Notes: generated by a model from the letters alone, not told the origin. A stretch of DNA of 48,493 nucleotides from an uncultured Selenomonadales bacterium (GCA_946411735.1 CAMKFB010000011.1:1-48493); one strand, 5' to 3'. Counted from the first letter of the stretch, positions 15,019-25,103 are shown. Numbers and translations: made by a program.

Positions 15019-15987
15019 TCACACTCGAAACACGCAATCCTTTTGCAGCTTGAGCCCGTACTCTTTGAGCTCCGCCATCATCGCCTTCAGCTTCTTGCTC
15101 TTATCCCAAGCGCCGAACGTCCTCATCAATTGCACGAACCGCCCCAGATGCATCCCGCTGACGAACGGCAGCTCCAAATTCTTACCGTTGCGCTTGACCG
15201 TAATTTTTTCGCCCTTGTATTTCGACCGATAAAATTCCTTCAGGTCGTCCGGCATCAGCTCCAACTTCGGCACGCCGTCCGGCGCCTCGTCGGTGCTGTC
15301 CGTAAAACGCACCTTATTGTTGACGATTTTCAAATACAGCGCGCCGATCTCATCCTCAATCCGCTGCGCCCGCGTCCATATGTGACAGCGCCGCATCAGA
15401 TCGAGAAAAATATTTTTGTCCATCCCGTCGATGAACGGCAGCTCGATCAGCTTGTCGCCCCGCTTGACGAAAATCGTCGCGCCCTTATGGTTCTTCTTGA
15501 AAAACTCCCGCAGCCCGTTCGGCAGGTCCTCGACCGCGATCGACTCGCTCAACATCTCACCGTCGATCACGCCCAGCGTCACGTAATTCATGTCGATGTT
15601 CATCAGCTTGAGCGATTGCTCCATCGCATTCGATTGCGCCGCCGTGCCGAGCAGCAGCACCTGTTTGCGTTTCTCGACCGCCAGCTGAATGACCGGCGCG
15701 AAGTCCCGATCGTTGGACACGATCGCAAGTATGTCGGTGTCGCGCTCCTCGTAAATTGCCTTCGCTATCAGCACCGTCAAACTCATATCCGCCGAGTTCT
15801 TCCCGTAATTGCAATTGTGAGTGCGAAAAGTTTTGCTCCGCCGCTTGATATACGCCGGCGAGAGCGTGTCCTCCTTGCCGACCACATCACAGCGGACGAC
15901 CTCGTTGCCGTCGGCGAGCACGTTGCATGTCATCAGCGCGTTGGCAATCGGAACATTTTCTGCGTCAATAAAAATATGTATTTTCAT
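15019..15987 (-). CDS. NYN-domain protein with two tandem C-terminal repeats
   Basis: 322 residues from the ATG at 15987. Residues 1-140 form a NYN/LabA-like PIN-fold nuclease domain: IFIDAENVPIANAL with the first acidic residues, NSADMSLTVLIAKAIYE, and VSNDRDFAPVIQLA with the second acidic cluster. Two homologous units follow, each about 55-60 residues: LREFFKKNHKGATIFVKRGD... with LPFIDGMDKNIFLDLMRR, and LKEFYRSKYKGEKITVKRNG... with LPFVSGMHLGRFVQLMRT. These may be small nucleic-acid-binding domains. The gene starts two bases after the mutS2 stop with no strong ribosome site, so translation is probably coupled. Likely an RNase or a structure-specific nuclease. Confidence 0.82.
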   Translation of the reverse strand: MKIHIFIDAENVPIANALMTCNVLADGNEVVRCDVVGKEDTLSPAYIKRRSKTFRTHNCNYGKNSADMSLTVLIAKAIYEERDTDILAIVSNDRDFAPVIQLAVEKRKQVLLLGTAAQSNAMEQSLKLMNIDMNYVTLGVIDGEMLSESIAVEDLPNGLREFFKKNHKGATIFVKRGDKLIELPFIDGMDKNIFLDLMRRCHIWTRAQRIEDEIGALYLKIVNNKVRFTDSTDEAPDGVPKLELMPDDLKEFYRSKYKGEKITVKRNGKNLELPFVSGMHLGRFVQLMRTFGAWDKSKKLKAMMAELKEYGLKLQKDCVFRV

Positions 15988-15989
15988 GG

Positions 15990-18371
15990 TCAATTGATTT
16001 CGACGAGCGTCGCGCCGCTTCCTCCTTCGTCTATATCTGCCAATTGAAACGATGCCACGCTCCGATTGCGCCTCAACATTTCGTGCACGCCCTTGCGCAG
16101 CGCGCCCGAGCCCTTGCCGTGGATGATTAAAACGTGGCGGAGCCCCGCGATCGCCGCGTCGTCTATGAACTTGCCGACGACCGATTCGCTTTCGTCGACC
16201 ATCAGCCCGCGCACGTCGAGTTCGCGCTGAACGGTCGCCATCTTTGCGAGCAACGCGTTCGAGGTCTTTTTCTTCGACGGCGTCTCGAGCGGTTGAGCAT
16301 CCGCTTGCGAGCCGTGTGATATGAATCGGCAATCGTTGAGCTTGACGGTCGTGCGGAGCGCTCCGATTTGCACGCTCAGCTCCCGCCCGTCCTTCTCGAG
16401 CGACAGTACCGTTCCCTTTTGATCGAGCTTGCCGACGTAGACAGTGTCGCCCGCTTCGATCTCACGACGGTTGATACGCCGCCCGATTTTTTGCGCCAAT
16501 ATACCGGGCTGCGCCTTCATCTCCTCCGCGCGGAGCTTGTCGCGAGCCTCTTGGATCGCCTGCTGACGTTTTTTTACACCCTGATCGTCAAACTGCTCTT
16601 TGAGCGAAGCGATAATTTCCTCCGCCTCCCGCCGCGTTTGACGGATCGTCGCCGCCGACTTTTCGCGCATCTTACGGATGATTTCCGTCCGATTTTGATT
16701 GAGCTCGTCGCGCATCTGTCGAACCTGCCGCTCCGTCTGCTCGATTCGCCGCTGCCGCTCGACCATCTCCGCGTTCTTCTGCTCGTAAATCAGCCGCTCA
16801 TTCTCGAGCGCGCCCACGATGTCTTCAAATTTGGCGTGATCCGCCGTCACCAATTGCTTCGCGCGAATGATCAATGACTCCGCCAAGCCCAACCGTCGGC
16901 TGATCGCGAACGCGTTGCTTGCGCCCGGGATTCCGATCAACAATCGATACGTCGGCTTGAGCGTTTCGACGTCGAACTCGACGCACGCGTTCTCGACTCC
17001 CTCCGTCGAGTATGCAAAACTTTTCAGCTCCGAGTAATGCGTCGTCGCCAACGTCGAGGCGCCGATCGACGATAATCTTTCGAGGATCGCCATCGCCAGC
17101 GCCGCGCCTTCCTCGGGATCGGTGCCGGCTCCGATCTCGTCGAGCAAAACGAGATCGCCGCGATCAACTTGATCGAGTATCGAGACGATCTTTTTCATGT
17201 GCGCGCTGAAGGTCGACAGCGATTGCTCGATCGATTGTTCGTCGCCGACGTCCGCGCAGATGTTTCGATAGAGCGCCAGCGTCGAGCCCGGCGCCGCCGG
17301 TATATATAAGCCCGATTGCGCCATCAGTGCCAGCAGCCCGAGCGTTTTCATCGAGACGGTTTTTCCGCCGGTGTTCGGTCCTGTGATCAGCAACATTCGA
17401 AAGCGATCGCCGATCTCGACGTCGATCGGGACGACAACCTCGGGATCGATCAACGGGTGGCGCGCCGCGCGGATCAGCGTCCGACCGTCGTCATTGATGA
17501 GCGGCTCGACGGCGTTCATCGATTGCGCCAACTTCGCCTTTGCGAACACAAAATCGAAATGCGCCAGGAGCGCCGCATTCGATGAGAGCACGTCGGCGTT
17601 TCGTTGGATCGCGTTTGACAACACGCGCAGGATGCGATTGATCTCGTTGCGCTCGTCAAGCTCGAGTTGTCGGACATCGTTGTTTAGCTCGACCACCGCC
17701 ATCGGTTCGATGAAAACCGTCGCCGCGCTTGCCGATTGATCGTGCACCAGCCCCGGGAACTCCCGTCGATACTCCGCCTTGATCGGGATCACGTATCGGT
17801 CGCCGCGCATGGTTACGAGTGTGTCTTGAAAAAATTTTTGATACGTCGAATTGTGGAGGATCGACGAGAGTTGCTCCTTGATTTTCGATTGCGCCGCGCG
17901 GAGCGATCGTCTGATGCGTTGGAGCTCGACGGAGGCGTCGTCGCGAATGGCGCCGTGCTCATCGACGGCGTTATCGAGTTGCCGCTCGAGATTGCCGAGG
18001 ATTTCGATCTCAACCGCGCGGGCTTTGAGATGCGGCGCGTCGATCTCCATCTCTTTGAAGAAGCGTTTGACTTCGCGCATCGCATACATCGTGTTGAGAA
18101 TGTCGAGAATCTCCAAAGGATCGGCAATGCTCCCGCGCTCGATCTTGCGGAGCGGCTCGCGAATATCGACGGCGCCGCCGAAGGGCGGGAAGGCAAGCGC
18201 GGATATTTTTACCGCCTCCGTGGTCTCGTCGAGCGCGCGGCGGACGGAATCAAAATCATCTTTCGGCTCGAGCGAACGCGCAACCTCTTTGCCGTGATTG
18301 GTGACGGCGCAATCGCTCAGCCGCTGCAAAATCTTATCGTACTCAAGAATTTCCAAGGCGTCTTTGTTCAT
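15990..18371 (-). CDS. mutS2: Endonuclease MutS2
   Basis: 793 residues from the ATG at 18371 (AAGGAGG ribosome site). Acts on branched DNA and, in recent work on the family, on collided ribosomes. Seen: N-terminal core domains, MutS ATPase with Walker A TGPNTGGKTV, LSTFSAHMKKI, Walker B DLVLLDEIGAGTDPEEG and the ATTHYSELK segment; a long coiled coil (about 515-630); and a C-terminal Smr nuclease domain with ELDVRGLMVDE and IIHGKGSGALR. Full length. Divergent from rnj; downstream and coupled is the NYN gene. Confidence 0.96.
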   Translation of the reverse strand: MNKDALEILEYDKILQRLSDCAVTNHGKEVARSLEPKDDFDSVRRALDETTEAVKISALAFPPFGGAVDIREPLRKIERGSIADPLEILDILNTMYAMREVKRFFKEMEIDAPHLKARAVEIEILGNLERQLDNAVDEHGAIRDDASVELQRIRRSLRAAQSKIKEQLSSILHNSTYQKFFQDTLVTMRGDRYVIPIKAEYRREFPGLVHDQSASAATVFIEPMAVVELNNDVRQLELDERNEINRILRVLSNAIQRNADVLSSNAALLAHFDFVFAKAKLAQSMNAVEPLINDDGRTLIRAARHPLIDPEVVVPIDVEIGDRFRMLLITGPNTGGKTVSMKTLGLLALMAQSGLYIPAAPGSTLALYRNICADVGDEQSIEQSLSTFSAHMKKIVSILDQVDRGDLVLLDEIGAGTDPEEGAALAMAILERLSSIGASTLATTHYSELKSFAYSTEGVENACVEFDVETLKPTYRLLIGIPGASNAFAISRRLGLAESLIIRAKQLVTADHAKFEDIVGALENERLIYEQKNAEMVERQRRIEQTERQVRQMRDELNQNRTEIIRKMREKSAATIRQTRREAEEIIASLKEQFDDQGVKKRQQAIQEARDKLRAEEMKAQPGILAQKIGRRINRREIEAGDTVYVGKLDQKGTVLSLEKDGRELSVQIGALRTTVKLNDCRFISHGSQADAQPLETPSKKKTSNALLAKMATVQRELDVRGLMVDESESVVGKFIDDAAIAGLRHVLIIHGKGSGALRKGVHEMLRRNRSVASFQLADIDEGGSGATLVEIN

Positions 18372-18441
18372 CAGATGCCTCCTTCGATTGTCGTTTGCGC
18401 GCATTATTTCATGCCGCCCGACATTTTTCAACCAAAAATAT

Positions 18442-18469
18442 TTGACAAGATGAATTTAGAATGTAAAAT
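18442..18469 (+). promoter_or_regulatory. Promoter of rnj
   Basis: TTGACA at 18442-18447, 16-base spacer, TAAAAT at 18464-18469, 50 bases before the start codon. Confidence 0.7.
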
Positions 18470-18518
18470 AATCCATGACGAAACTTGTTCGGCTCAAAAA
18501 TTTAGGAAAGAGAGTTTG

Positions 18519-20183
18519 ATGAATGTGGAAAACAAATTGCAGATTATCCCGCTCGGCGGTCTGGGCGAAATCGGAAAAAATATGACCGTCATCCGCTACG
18601 GCGACGAGATGATCATTATCGACGCCGGTCTGATGTTCCCCGATGAGGAGATGCTCGGCATCGACCTGGTCATCCCCGATATCAGCTACGTGGTCGAAAA
18701 TCAAGAGTGCCTCAAGGCAATCTTCCTCACGCACGGTCACGAGGATCACATCGGCGCGCTGCCGTATATCATGAAAAAATTGTCCGTGCCGGTCTACGGG
18801 ACGAAGTTGACTCTCGGCATCCTCGGCGGGCGCTTGAAGGAGAACGGCGTCAGCTCCGAAAATCTGAAGGTCGCCACGCCCGGCGAAAATATTGTGGTCG
18901 GCTGCTTCAACGTCGGCTTCATTCGCGTCAATCACTCCATCCCCGACTCGGTCGGCATTTCGATTCGCACTCCGATCGGCACCATCGTGCACACCGGCGA
19001 TTTCAAATTCGATTATACGCCCATCGACGGTCGAATGACGGACTTCAAACGCTTCGCCGATCTCGGTTCGCGCGGCGTGCTCGTCCTCATGGCGGACTCG
19101 ACCAACTCCGAAAAGGAGGGTCATACGCCCAGCGAAAAATCCGTCGGCGCCGCTTTCGATCGCGAGTTCCGTAATGCCGAGGGGCGCATCATCATCGCCA
19201 CGTTCTCGTCGAACGTCCATCGCATTCAACAGGCGATCGATACCGCCGTCAGATATAAGCGCAAGGTGGCGGTGCTCGGTCGCAGCATGGTCAACGTCGT
19301 CAACATCAGTCTCGAGCTGGGCTACATTCACGCGCCCGAGGGGACGATTATCGACGTCGACGACATTTACGATTATCCCGCCGACAAGATTGTGATCGTT
19401 ACGACCGGCAGTCAGGGCGAGCCGATGTCGGCGTTGACGCGTATGTCGATGAGCGATCATCGCAAGGTCGGCATCGTGCCGGGCGATACGGTCATCATCA
19501 GCGCGACGCCGATCCCGGGCAATGAAAAGTTGGTCGCCAAGATCGTCGACAATCTGATGCGGCTCGGCGCGAATGTGATCTACAGTCGGGCGGACGGCAT
19601 TCACGTCAGCGGGCATGGCGCTCGAGACGAGCTCAAGTTGATGCACAATCTGATCAAGCCGAAATTTTTCATACCGGTACACGGCGAGTATCATCATCTG
19701 GTGACGCACGCGAAGTTGGCGCAGGAGCTTGGCATGCCGAAGGAAAATATTTTGATCGGCGAGAACGGCTATATATTCGAGTTCACGCGACACAGCGGCA
19801 AGATCAACGGTCGAGTGCCGAGCGGGATCGTGATGGTCGACGGGCTGGGGGTCGGCGACGTGGGCAATATCGTATTGCGGGATCGTCGGCAGCTGTCGCA
19901 GGATGGGATATTGATTGTGGTGATCACGATCCATCGCGAGTCGGGCAAAATCTCGAGCAACTCGTCGGACATCGTATCGAGAGGGTTCGTCTACGTGCGC
20001 GAGTCGGAGGAGCTGATGGCGGAGGCGAAGCAGAAGGTGCAACAGATATTGCAGTTCTGCGAGAACGAGCAGATGACGGATTGGACGACGATCAAGCTGA
20101 GCGTGAAAGATACGCTGGCGCAGTATTTGTTCGACAAGACGCGGCGGCGTCCGATGATCCTTCCGATCATAATGGAGGTGTAA
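18519..20183 (+). CDS. rnj: Ribonuclease J
   Basis: 554 residues from the ATG at 18519. A metallo-beta-lactamase/beta-CASP RNase with 5'-3' exo- and endonuclease activity that matures and decays mRNA and rRNA. Seen: PLGGLGEIGKNMTVI at the start, the zinc motif LTHGHEDHIGALPY (about 70-83), HTGDFKFD, the beta-CASP segments ATFSSNVHRIQQ and TTGSQGEPMSAL, and HVSGHGARDELKLM and FIPVHGEYHH. The C-terminal dimerisation domain follows. Length is normal for RNase J. Only one copy is in the window. Confidence 0.96.
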   Translation: MNVENKLQIIPLGGLGEIGKNMTVIRYGDEMIIIDAGLMFPDEEMLGIDLVIPDISYVVENQECLKAIFLTHGHEDHIGALPYIMKKLSVPVYGTKLTLGILGGRLKENGVSSENLKVATPGENIVVGCFNVGFIRVNHSIPDSVGISIRTPIGTIVHTGDFKFDYTPIDGRMTDFKRFADLGSRGVLVLMADSTNSEKEGHTPSEKSVGAAFDREFRNAEGRIIIATFSSNVHRIQQAIDTAVRYKRKVAVLGRSMVNVVNISLELGYIHAPEGTIIDVDDIYDYPADKIVIVTTGSQGEPMSALTRMSMSDHRKVGIVPGDTVIISATPIPGNEKLVAKIVDNLMRLGANVIYSRADGIHVSGHGARDELKLMHNLIKPKFFIPVHGEYHHLVTHAKLAQELGMPKENILIGENGYIFEFTRHSGKINGRVPSGIVMVDGLGVGDVGNIVLRDRRQLSQDGILIVVITIHRESGKISSNSSDIVSRGFVYVRESEELMAEAKQKVQQILQFCENEQMTDWTTIKLSVKDTLAQYLFDKTRRRPMILPIIMEV

Positions 20184-20198
20184 GCGACGGGGGCGACG

Positions 20199-20248
20199 GA
20201 AAAAATTTTTTTCGATCCCACCCACCCACCCTCGAAAAAAATTTTTTC
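20199..20248. repeat. AT-armed inverted repeat with C-run loop, copy 2
   Basis: Perfect 17-bp arms, GAAAAAATTTTTTTCGA (20199-20215) and TCGAAAAAAATTTTTTC (20232-20248), enclose TCCCACCCACCCACCC. The minus strand of the loop is a one-base-loop G-quadruplex motif. It begins 15 bases after the rnj stop and may also help end transcription. Confidence 0.8.
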
Positions 20249-20257
20249 AAAATAAGA

Positions 20258-20334
20258 GGCGTCGCCGACGCAGGGTGGGCATGCTGTCATATGTTGGGCG
20301 CCGCGCTTGGGGGTGGGAGCGTCGGCGGCGCCCC
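20258..20334. repeat. Dispersed GGCGCC-ended palindromic element, copy 1
   Basis: Arms GGCGTCGCCGACGC (20258-20271) and GCGTCGGCGGCGCC (20320-20333) differ at one pairing position. The interior has AGGGTGGGCA, CTGTC, TTGGGCGCC and GGGGGTGGGA. A TATAAA sequence at 20336-20341 adjoins its right end, upstream of dnaE. Same layout as 34232-34309, and inverted at 46215-46292. Confidence 0.75.
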
Positions 20335-20368
20335 ATATAAATTTGTTGAGAAGGGAGGCGGTTGAGCC

Positions 20369-23300
20369 ATGGACGAAAAAAATTTTGTGCACCTCCACGT
20401 CCACACTCAGTTCAGCCTCCTCGACGGCATCAGCCGCATCAAAAATCTCATCGAGCAAACCAAAGCACTCGGCATGAACGCCATTGCCATCACCGACCAC
20501 GGCAATCTCTACGGCGCCGTCGCCTTCTATAAAGCCGCCCGCGCGCTCGACGTCAAGCCCATCATCGGTTGCGAAATGTATCTGGCACCCAAATCCCGTC
20601 ACGATCACAAGTTGATCGACGGCGAAAAGTACTACCATCTGATCCTGCTCGCCGAAAACAATCGCGGTTGGCAAAATCTCATGAAGCTGGTCTCGCTCGC
20701 CAACACCGAAGGATTTTATCATAAACCCCGCGTCGATAAGGAACTGCTCCGCCAATATCACGAGGGGCTGATCGCACTGTCGGCGTGCATCGCCGGCGAA
20801 ATCCCCAAAGCCATTCTCAATGATGATCACGAGCGCGCCGATCAACTTGTCCAAGAGTATGTTGATATCTTCGGGCGCGATAATTTTTTTCTTGAGCTCC
20901 AAGATCATGGGCTCGACGAAGAGAAAACGGTCGCCGATAAGCTTATCGAACTTGCCGGGCGACACGATGTGAGGCTCGTCGTCACAAACGATGTGCATTA
21001 CGTCCTGCGCGAGGATTCCAAGTATCAAGACATAATGATTTGTATTCAGACCAATTCGACCGTCGACGACAAGAAACGCTTGCGTTACGAGCCCGAAAAA
21101 TTTTATCTCAAATCGCCCGAGGAGATGCGCGCGCTTTTTCTTTCGCGCCCCGACGCCGCCGATAACACCGTCTCGATCGCCGCGCGTTGCAACGTGACAT
21201 TCGAGTTCGATCGCATGAGGCTGCCGCATTATCCGATCCCCAAAAAATTTTCCAACGCTGCCGACTATCTTCGTGCGCTCTGTTTTGAGCGGCTGCCGAA
21301 ACTTTATCCCAAGGTCGATGACAAAATTTCCGCGCGGCTCGAGCACGAGCTGTCGACGATCCGCTCGATGGGCTTTGACAATTATTTTCTGATCGTCCGC
21401 GATTTTATTCAATACGCGAAGTCACAAGGGATCGCCGTCGGTCCCGGTCGAGGCTCCGCCGCCGGCTCGATCGTCGCCTACCTGCTCGGCATCACCAATC
21501 TCGATCCGCTCAAGCTCGGTCTTCTTTTTGAGCGCTTCCTCAACCCCGAGCGCGTGACCATGCCCGATATCGATGTGGATTTTTGCTATTTGCGACGCGA
21601 GGAGGTGATCGAGTACGTCAAGCGGACGTACGGGAAGGAGCGCGTCGGTCAGATCGTCACCTTCGGAACCATGGCGGCGAAGGCGGCGGTGCGCGACGTC
21701 GGCAGGGCGCTCGGATTCAAAAGCAAAGAGACCGGTCGCATCGTGCAGATGATGCCCAACGAGATCAAGTTTACGCTCGAGGAGGCGCTCGAAACTTCGA
21801 ACGAACTGCGGCAGGAGTATGAAAAAGATGCGCGCGTCAAGGAACTGATCGACATCTCGAAACAGCTCGAGGGGCTGTCGCGTCATACGTCGGTGCACGC
21901 GGCGGGGCTGGTGATTGCGCCGGAGCCGCTCAACGAGCTTGTGCCGGTTCAGAAAACCGGCGAAACGCTCATCACGCAATTCGACAAAGACACGTTGGAA
22001 GAACTCGGGCTGCTCAAAATTGACTTCCTCGGGCTGCGGACGCTGACGGCGTTGAGCGAAGCGCTCGCCAACATCAAAAAGCACTACGCGCCCTTCAATC
22101 TCGAGCCGATTGCCTCAAAAAAAAAGCGGCGGCGCGACGATCAGTTGACGCTGTTCGACAGCCCGCTGCCGACGGTCGAGACGATCCCGCTGTCCGATCG
22201 CAAGACTGCGGAAATGCTTGCCGAGGGACGGACGGGCGCGGTGTTTCAACTCGAGTCGGCGGGCATCACGAAACTCGTGCGCGATCTCCGACCGAAGTGT
22301 TTTGATGATCTGATCCCAATCGTGGCGCTGTATCGACCGGGACCGCTCGGCTCGGGCATGGTGCAAGACTTCATCGATCGAAAGAACGGCAAAGTCTCCG
22401 TCGAGTACCTTCACCCGTCGCTCGAGCCGATCCTGCGCGAAACTTACGGCGTGATCCTCTATCAGGAGCAGGTAATGGAGATCGTGCGGGAGTTGGCGGG
22501 CTTCACGCTCGGGCGCGCCGATCTCCTCCGTCGAGCGATGAGTAAAAAAAAATCCGATATCCTCATCGCTCAAAAGAAGGCGTTCGTCGACGGATGCTCC
22601 GCGCGGAGCATCGATGAGGCGCTGGCCGAAAAAATTTTTGAGCTGCTGGTGCACTTCGCGGATTACGGCTTCAACAAATCACACTCGGCAGCGTACGGCT
22701 TGTTGACGTGGCAGATGGCGTATTTGAAGGCGAATTACCCGGCGGAATATATGGCGGCAATGCTCTCGAGCGTGATGGACATCGACAAATCGACGGTGTA
22801 CGCGGATCAGGCGCGGCAGATGGGGCTAACGTTGCTCGGACCGGACATCAATCAGTCGGATCGAAATTTTACGGTCATCGACGGAAAAATCCGATTCGGG
22901 CTGGCGGCGCTGTGGAACATCAGCGAACAAATGGTCGAGGAAGTGATCAAGAAGCGCAACGCGGGCGGCGCGTACAAATCGCTGACGGATTTTTGTCGGC
23001 GGGTCGATCAAAGGTTGATCACGAAGCGGGTGATAGAGATATTCGTCAAGAGCGGGGCGTTTGATTCGCTCGAGCCGCGGCGGGAGGAGTTGTTTGCGTC
23101 AATCGACGACGCGCTCGCGTCGCAAGTGGGGCTGTTCGAGGAGCACTCGGCAGCGCCGACGGTCAAGGGAGAAACTTCGTCGACGATATTGCAGTGGGAA
23201 AAAGAAACGCTGGGCTTTTATCTGACGGGGCATCCGCTCGACGAGTTTCGCGATAAATTCAAAGGACTTATAACCATTCGGGAGATCAAAGAGAAAACGT

Positions 23301-23767
23301 TTGACGAAAAAAAGCGTTTACGAATCCCGGGACTCATAATCGAGCTGCGACGGTCGATCACAAAAAACGGCGACACGATGTGTTTCGTGACGCTGGAGGA
23401 TTTCACCGATCGGATCAACGTAACGGTATTTCCGAAGGTCTATCAGGACGCCGGCAAGCGATTGGAGCTTGACAAGGCGGTTATCATGGATTGCAGTCTC
23501 GAAACGTACAACGGCGAGCAGACCTTCACGGCGGAGGCGGTAATGAGCGCGTCGGAGTATGAACCGAACTATTATCTGACGGTCGCCGACGATGATCAAT
23601 TCGAGCAGGCAAAAAAAATCTGCGCGGAGCATCCCGGCAAGCGGAAGCTGTTCATAAATCGCAACGGGGAATGGAAATTTTTTCGAGGCTTTTCGATTAA
23701 CGACAGTCCGACGTTGCGCGAGGCGTTGGAGAGATTGTTGGGGGCGGACAATGTTCGCCGCATCTGA
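20369..23767 (+). CDS. dnaE: DNA polymerase III subunit alpha
   Basis: 1132 residues from the ATG at 20369, after AAGGGAGGCGG. The replicative C-family polymerase. Order: N-terminal PHP domain (VHTQFSLLDG, ITDHGNLYGA), polymerase core with GPGRGSAAGSIVAYLLG and the catalytic PDIDVDF (about 400), fingers with YRPGPLGSGM, YQEQVMEI and FNKSHSAAY, tandem HhH near 860, and an OB-fold (FVTLEDFTDRINVTVFP, about 1000-1015). Length fits DnaE1-type enzymes. It lies behind a cluster of intergenic repeats. Confidence 0.97.
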   Translation: MDEKNFVHLHVHTQFSLLDGISRIKNLIEQTKALGMNAIAITDHGNLYGAVAFYKAARALDVKPIIGCEMYLAPKSRHDHKLIDGEKYYHLILLAENNRGWQNLMKLVSLANTEGFYHKPRVDKELLRQYHEGLIALSACIAGEIPKAILNDDHERADQLVQEYVDIFGRDNFFLELQDHGLDEEKTVADKLIELAGRHDVRLVVTNDVHYVLREDSKYQDIMICIQTNSTVDDKKRLRYEPEKFYLKSPEEMRALFLSRPDAADNTVSIAARCNVTFEFDRMRLPHYPIPKKFSNAADYLRALCFERLPKLYPKVDDKISARLEHELSTIRSMGFDNYFLIVRDFIQYAKSQGIAVGPGRGSAAGSIVAYLLGITNLDPLKLGLLFERFLNPERVTMPDIDVDFCYLRREEVIEYVKRTYGKERVGQIVTFGTMAAKAAVRDVGRALGFKSKETGRIVQMMPNEIKFTLEEALETSNELRQEYEKDARVKELIDISKQLEGLSRHTSVHAAGLVIAPEPLNELVPVQKTGETLITQFDKDTLEELGLLKIDFLGLRTLTALSEALANIKKHYAPFNLEPIASKKKRRRDDQLTLFDSPLPTVETIPLSDRKTAEMLAEGRTGAVFQLESAGITKLVRDLRPKCFDDLIPIVALYRPGPLGSGMVQDFIDRKNGKVSVEYLHPSLEPILRETYGVILYQEQVMEIVRELAGFTLGRADLLRRAMSKKKSDILIAQKKAFVDGCSARSIDEALAEKIFELLVHFADYGFNKSHSAAYGLLTWQMAYLKANYPAEYMAAMLSSVMDIDKSTVYADQARQMGLTLLGPDINQSDRNFTVIDGKIRFGLAALWNISEQMVEEVIKKRNAGGAYKSLTDFCRRVDQRLITKRVIEIFVKSGAFDSLEPRREELFASIDDALASQVGLFEEHSAAPTVKGETSSTILQWEKETLGFYLTGHPLDEFRDKFKGLITIREIKEKTFDEKKRLRIPGLIIELRRSITKNGDTMCFVTLEDFTDRINVTVFPKVYQDAGKRLELDKAVIMDCSLETYNGEQTFTAEAVMSASEYEPNYYLTVADDDQFEQAKKICAEHPGKRKLFINRNGEWKFFRGFSINDSPTLREALERLLGADNVRRI

Positions 23768-23780
23768 AGTGAGGAAGTGA

Positions 23781-25055
23781 ATGACGTTGAGGAAATTGGT
23801 GACGGGCTTTATAATCGCGACGGCGTTGGGGACATTGTGCTTGAGCGTGGATGCGCGACCGAACGAGCGGCAGGCGATAATGGAGGATGACGGCATCGTC
23901 CAATTGACGGAGAAATCGACGGCGCCCTCGACGGTGCCGACGGGCTTGCGCCCGGGTTACAATTTGACGCCGATGCCGAACACGCGACCGGTGCCGGCGG
24001 GCGACAAGTTGCCGCAAATGACGGCGTCGAGCGCGATAGTGATCGAGGCGAAGACGGGGCATGTGCTTTACGAGCGCGACGCGGATAAGAGGATGTATCC
24101 TGCGTCGACGACGAAGATGATGACGTTGATCACGGCGCTCGAGAGCAATAAGTTGGATGAGATCGTGACGGTATCGGAGCGGGCGTCGGGCGCGGACGGC
24201 TCGACGCTGTGGTTGGAGATCGGCGAAAAGATTCCGCTCGGTGAGCTGTTGAGCGGGATGATAATGACGAGCGGCAACGATGCGGCGATAGCGATAGCCG
24301 AGCACGTCGACGGGACGGTGCCGGAGTTTGCGGCACATATGACGCGGCGTGCTCAAGAGCTTGGCGCGACGGGGACGAACTTCGTCAACGCCAACGGCAT
24401 GCCGGACGAAAATCATTACACGACGGCGCATGATTTGGCGCGGATGGCGGCGTACGGATATACGCTGGATCATTTTGCGGACATCGTCAGCGCCAAGGAC
24501 GGGTATTATTCTTGGGTGCACGATCCGACGCATTATCTTCGCAGCGAGAATCAGATGTTGTGGCTCTACGAGGGCGGCAACGGCGTCAAGACCGGCTACA
24601 CCGACGCGGCGGGGCGTTGCCTTGTGTCGGCGGCGAATCGCAACGGCGTGCAGTTGATAGCGGTGGTGCTCGACAGCCTGTACATTTGGAACGACTCGAT
24701 CGCGCTGTTGGATTACGGCTTCTCGAATGTGGAGAATGAGGCGATCGTCCGCGCGGATGAGACGGCGGCGACGCTGCCGATCGTTTCCGGTCGTAAGAAG
24801 TCGATGAAAGTCAAGACGGTCGACGAGCTGATCATGCCGACGTTCAAAGACGACGAGACGGCGTATAATCTCGAGTACGACTTGCCGAGCTATCTGAAGG
24901 CGCCGATCAAAAAGGGCGATGCGGTCGGTCGAGTGCATGTGTTGTGCGACGGCAAAGAAGTGGCGCAGACGGAGGTCGTGGCGACGGCGGACGTCGAGCA
25001 GAAATCGTTCTTTAAGATGCTCATAAATTTTTTGAGGCTCAATGACTTTTTCTGA
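23781..25055 (+). CDS. D-alanyl-D-alanine carboxypeptidase (S11 family)
   Basis: 424 residues from the ATG at 23781, after GAGGAAGTGA. A low-molecular-weight PBP that trims the terminal D-Ala from peptidoglycan stems. N-terminal signal peptide (about 1-26), a proline-rich stretch, then the S11 domain with SxxK as STTK (about 109-112), SGN (about 164) and KTG (about 270, within NGVKTGYTDAAG). The C-terminal DacA/DacF-type beta domain follows, ending in a hydrophobic and amphipathic tail (FFKMLINFLRLNDFF) that probably anchors it to the membrane. Exported to the cell surface. It starts 13 bases after dnaE, probably cotranscribed. Confidence 0.93.
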   Translation: MTLRKLVTGFIIATALGTLCLSVDARPNERQAIMEDDGIVQLTEKSTAPSTVPTGLRPGYNLTPMPNTRPVPAGDKLPQMTASSAIVIEAKTGHVLYERDADKRMYPASTTKMMTLITALESNKLDEIVTVSERASGADGSTLWLEIGEKIPLGELLSGMIMTSGNDAAIAIAEHVDGTVPEFAAHMTRRAQELGATGTNFVNANGMPDENHYTTAHDLARMAAYGYTLDHFADIVSAKDGYYSWVHDPTHYLRSENQMLWLYEGGNGVKTGYTDAAGRCLVSAANRNGVQLIAVVLDSLYIWNDSIALLDYGFSNVENEAIVRADETAATLPIVSGRKKSMKVKTVDELIMPTFKDDETAYNLEYDLPSYLKAPIKKGDAVGRVHVLCDGKEVAQTEVVATADVEQKSFFKMLINFLRLNDFF

Positions 25056-25072
25056 GTCCCTTCTTCGAAAAT

Positions 25073-25100
25073 ATTGGGCGGTCGAACTGCCCTTTTTTAT
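25073..25100 (+). terminator. Terminator after the carboxypeptidase gene
   Basis: GGGCGG (25076-25081) pairs with CTGCCC (25087-25092) across a short loop with one G-T pair, followed by TTTTTTATTT. A new promoter starts at 25104. Confidence 0.8.
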
Positions 25101-25103
25101 TTG

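Noticed and set aside
18456..20225. A 589-codon minus-strand frame across rnj
   Set aside because: Antisense shadow; RNase J is unmistakable on the plus strand.
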